Shown: in pieces, positions 5,555 to 6,906 of the stretch | Layout of the letters: every line of letters starts with the position of its first letter | How positions within the stretch are numbered: the first letter of the stretch is position 1 | DNA from: Pseudomonadota bacterium | Lineage (GTDB): Bacteria > Pseudomonadota > Gammaproteobacteria > Burkholderiales > Casimicrobiaceae | Assembly: GCA_022709775.1 (NCBI GenBank) | Contig: JAKLIE010000091.1 | Coordinates: 1 to 6,906, forward strand | Length of the DNA: 6,906 nucleotides | Reading direction: 5' to 3' | Made by a program: the position numbers and the translations under genes | The notes under the pieces: generated by a model | What the model was told of the DNA's origin: nothing | Seen by the model: the letters and a program-made list of their open reading frames with translations, nothing else | Database searches by the model: none

Positions 5555-6906
5555 GCCCTCGCTCGTCCTGGTCGACGGTTCGTCGTATCTCTACCGCGCG
5601 TTCCACGCGCTGCCCGACCTTCGCACGCGCGCGGGCGAGCCGACGGGCGCGCTGCGCGGCGTGCTGTCGATGTTGCGCCGACTCGTCGAGGACGGCAAGC
5701 CGGACTATTTCGCGGTCGTGTTCGACGCGCCGGGCAGGACGTTCCGCGACGAGATCTACCCGGAGTACAAGGCGAACCGCCCGCCGATGCCCGACGACCT
5801 CGCCGCGCAGATCGAGCCTCTGCACGCGCTCGTGCGCGCGCACGGGTGGCCGCTCCTCGTGGTCGAGGGCGTCGAGGCCGACGACGTGATCGGCACGCTC
5901 GCGAAGCGCGCGAAGGCGCTGGGCATCGACACGACGATAAGCTCGTCGGACAAGGACCTCGCGCAGCTCGTCGAGCCCGGCATCACGATGGTCAACACGA
6001 TGAGCAACGAGACGCTCGACGAGCCGGGCGTGCTCGCGAAGTTCGGCGTGCGCGCCGACCAGATCCTCGACATGCTGACGCTCACCGGCGACGCCGTGGA
6101 CAACGTCCCCGGTGTGGACAAGGTCGGCCCGAAGACGGCGGCGAAGTGGCTCGGACAGTACGGGACGCTCGACGCCGTCGTGAAGCACGCCGGCGACATC
6201 GGCGGCAAGGTCGGCGAGAACCTGCGCGCCGCGCTCGACTGGCTGCCGCGCGGCCGGGAGCTCCTCACCGTCAAGACCGACTGCCCCCTGCCGGTCGGGC
6301 CGCGCGACCTCGTGCCGAAGGCGCCCGACGGCGAAGCGCTCAACGCGCTCTACGAGCGCTACGGGTTCAGGAGCTGGCTGCGCGAGGTCGCCGGCGGTCC
6401 CTCGGCGGGCATGCCGGCCGACGCCGCGGGCGCGATCGCCGCGCGCGCGGAGAAGGAGGACACGCGGCGCTACGACACGCAGCACGGCGAGCACGTCGCG
6501 AAGGGGAAGCCCGCCGACCTCGCCTACGAGTGCGTGCTCGACGAGTCGGCGTTCGCGCGCTGGAAGGACGCGATCGCGAAGGCGCCTCTCGTCGCATTCG
6601 ACACCGAGACGACGAGCCTCGATCCGATGGCCGCCGAGATCGTCGGCCTGTCGTTCGCGATCGCGCCGGGCCGCGCCTGCTACATCCCGCTCGCGCACCG
6701 GTACGCGGGCGCCCCCGACCAGCTCGCGCGCGACGAAGTGCTGGGGGCGCTCCGCGCGTGGTTCGCGGACCCGAAGCGCGCGAAGCTCGGCCAGAACGTC
6801 AAGTACGACGAGCACGCGCTCGCGAACCACGGGATCGCGCTCGCGGGCGTCGCGCACGACACGCTCCTGCAGTCGTACGTGCTCGAGGCGCACCGGCCGC
6901 ACGACA
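5553..6906 (+). CDS. polA: DNA polymerase I, N-terminal part (runs off the right edge)
   Basis: The first 451 residues of DNA polymerase I, which removes RNA primers and fills gaps in lagging-strand synthesis and repair. The 5'-nuclease domain fills about 1-280 and has its acidic residues: D8 (LVDGSSYLYRAF), D58 (VVFDAPGRTFRDE), E108, D110 and D111 (EGVEADDVIGTL), D133 and D135 (SSDKD), and D180 and D183 (TGDAVDN), followed by the helix-hairpin-helix VPGVDKVGPKTAAKWL (185-200). A variable Ala/charged linker spans about 281-320. The 3'-5' exonuclease domain follows with exo I intact (FDTET, D350 and E352) and exo II GQNVKYD (N415 and D419), so proofreading is probably functional, unlike in some Pol I proteins. 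The polymerase domain lies outside the window. The start is well supported because relatives begin a few residues before LVDGSSYLYRA. No Shine-Dalgarno is seen within 15 nt; GGAA at 5529 is too far. Confidence 0.96.
   Translation, partial: MPSLVLVDGSSYLYRAFHALPDLRTRAGEPTGALRGVLSMLRRLVEDGKPDYFAVVFDAPGRTFRDEIYPEYKANRPPMPDDLAAQIEPLHALVRAHGWPLLVVEGVEADDVIGTLAKRAKALGIDTTISSSDKDLAQLVEPGITMVNTMSNETLDEPGVLAKFGVRADQILDMLTLTGDAVDNVPGVDKVGPKTAAKWLGQYGTLDAVVKHAGDIGGKVGENLRAALDWLPRGRELLTVKTDCPLPVGPRDLVPKAPDGEALNALYERYGFRSWLREVAGGPSAGMPADAAGAIAARAEKEDTRRYDTQHGEHVAKGKPADLAYECVLDESAFARWKDAIAKAPLVAFDTETTSLDPMAAEIVGLSFAIAPGRACYIPLAHRYAGAPDQLARDEVLGALRAWFADPKRAKLGQNVKYDEHALANHGIALAGVAHDTLLQSYVLEAHRPHD

Noticed and set aside
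5940..5960. SSSDKD in PolA where Escherichia coli has STGDKD
   Set aside because: The catalytic aspartates are kept and Ser-Ser-Asp-Lys-Asp forms occur in other bacterial Pol I proteins, so this is ordinary variation.
4500..6902. An 800-codon open frame on the minus strand, antisense to polA and overlapping LOG and the DUF2782 gene
   Set aside because: It is Arg/Val/Glu-rich with no recognisable domain and lies opposite a clear polA and out of frame with two clear genes. Long antisense frames arise freely in DNA with few AT-rich stop codons.
1..6906. Search for CRISPR arrays, tRNA or rRNA genes, insertion-sequence ends, and phage or defence genes
   Set aside because: No regularly spaced repeats, cloverleaf-like segments, transposase motifs or defence-related domains were seen; base composition and codon style are uniform across the window.

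Overview
The window is GC-rich (roughly 70% by eye) bacterial chromosome, almost fully coding, and looks like a betaproteobacterium, most likely Burkholderiales or a relative. The evidence is the gene set: homoserine kinase of the aminoglycoside-phosphotransferase fold next to a DUF2782 protein and a BPSS1780-type membrane protein, a combination I associate with Betaproteobacteria, with polA and a LOG-family gene beside it. The assignment rests on recognised families and synteny, not on a database search.

Layout. Six genes can be supported. Five are on the minus strand and one on the plus strand. Reading the minus strand from right to left: a LOG-family phosphoribohydrolase (5554-4826); a 91-bp gap with a strong inverted repeat and a good extended -10 element; a small secreted DUF2782 protein (4734-4375); thrB homoserine kinase (4313-3360); a BPSS1780-type membrane protein (3355-2492); a SulP anion transporter with a STAS domain (2475-733); and, after an 80-bp gap, a FAD-dependent DAO-family oxidoreductase (652 to beyond the left edge). 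polA (DNA polymerase I) starts at 5553 on the plus strand and runs off the right edge.

How it fits together. DUF2782, thrB, the BPSS1780-type gene and sulP are closely packed (gaps of 61, 4 and 16 bp) and probably form one transcription unit from the promoter at about 4766-4774. Its only enzyme of known pathway is ThrB (threonine synthesis). The two membrane proteins and the exported DUF2782 protein have no proven link to threonine. The LOG gene and polA are divergent with no intergenic DNA: their ATG codons overlap within one CATG, so each gene's promoter must lie inside the other gene. A candidate extended -10 for polA is visible inside the LOG gene.

Overall this is an ordinary housekeeping and transport region. 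I see no mobile element, CRISPR array, RNA gene, or signs of horizontal transfer, and no convincing new multi-gene system. The points worth a second look are the overlapping LOG/polA start codons, the two candidate promoters with inverted repeats upstream, and the unexplained partners of thrB. No stretch longer than 300 bases lacks a gene.
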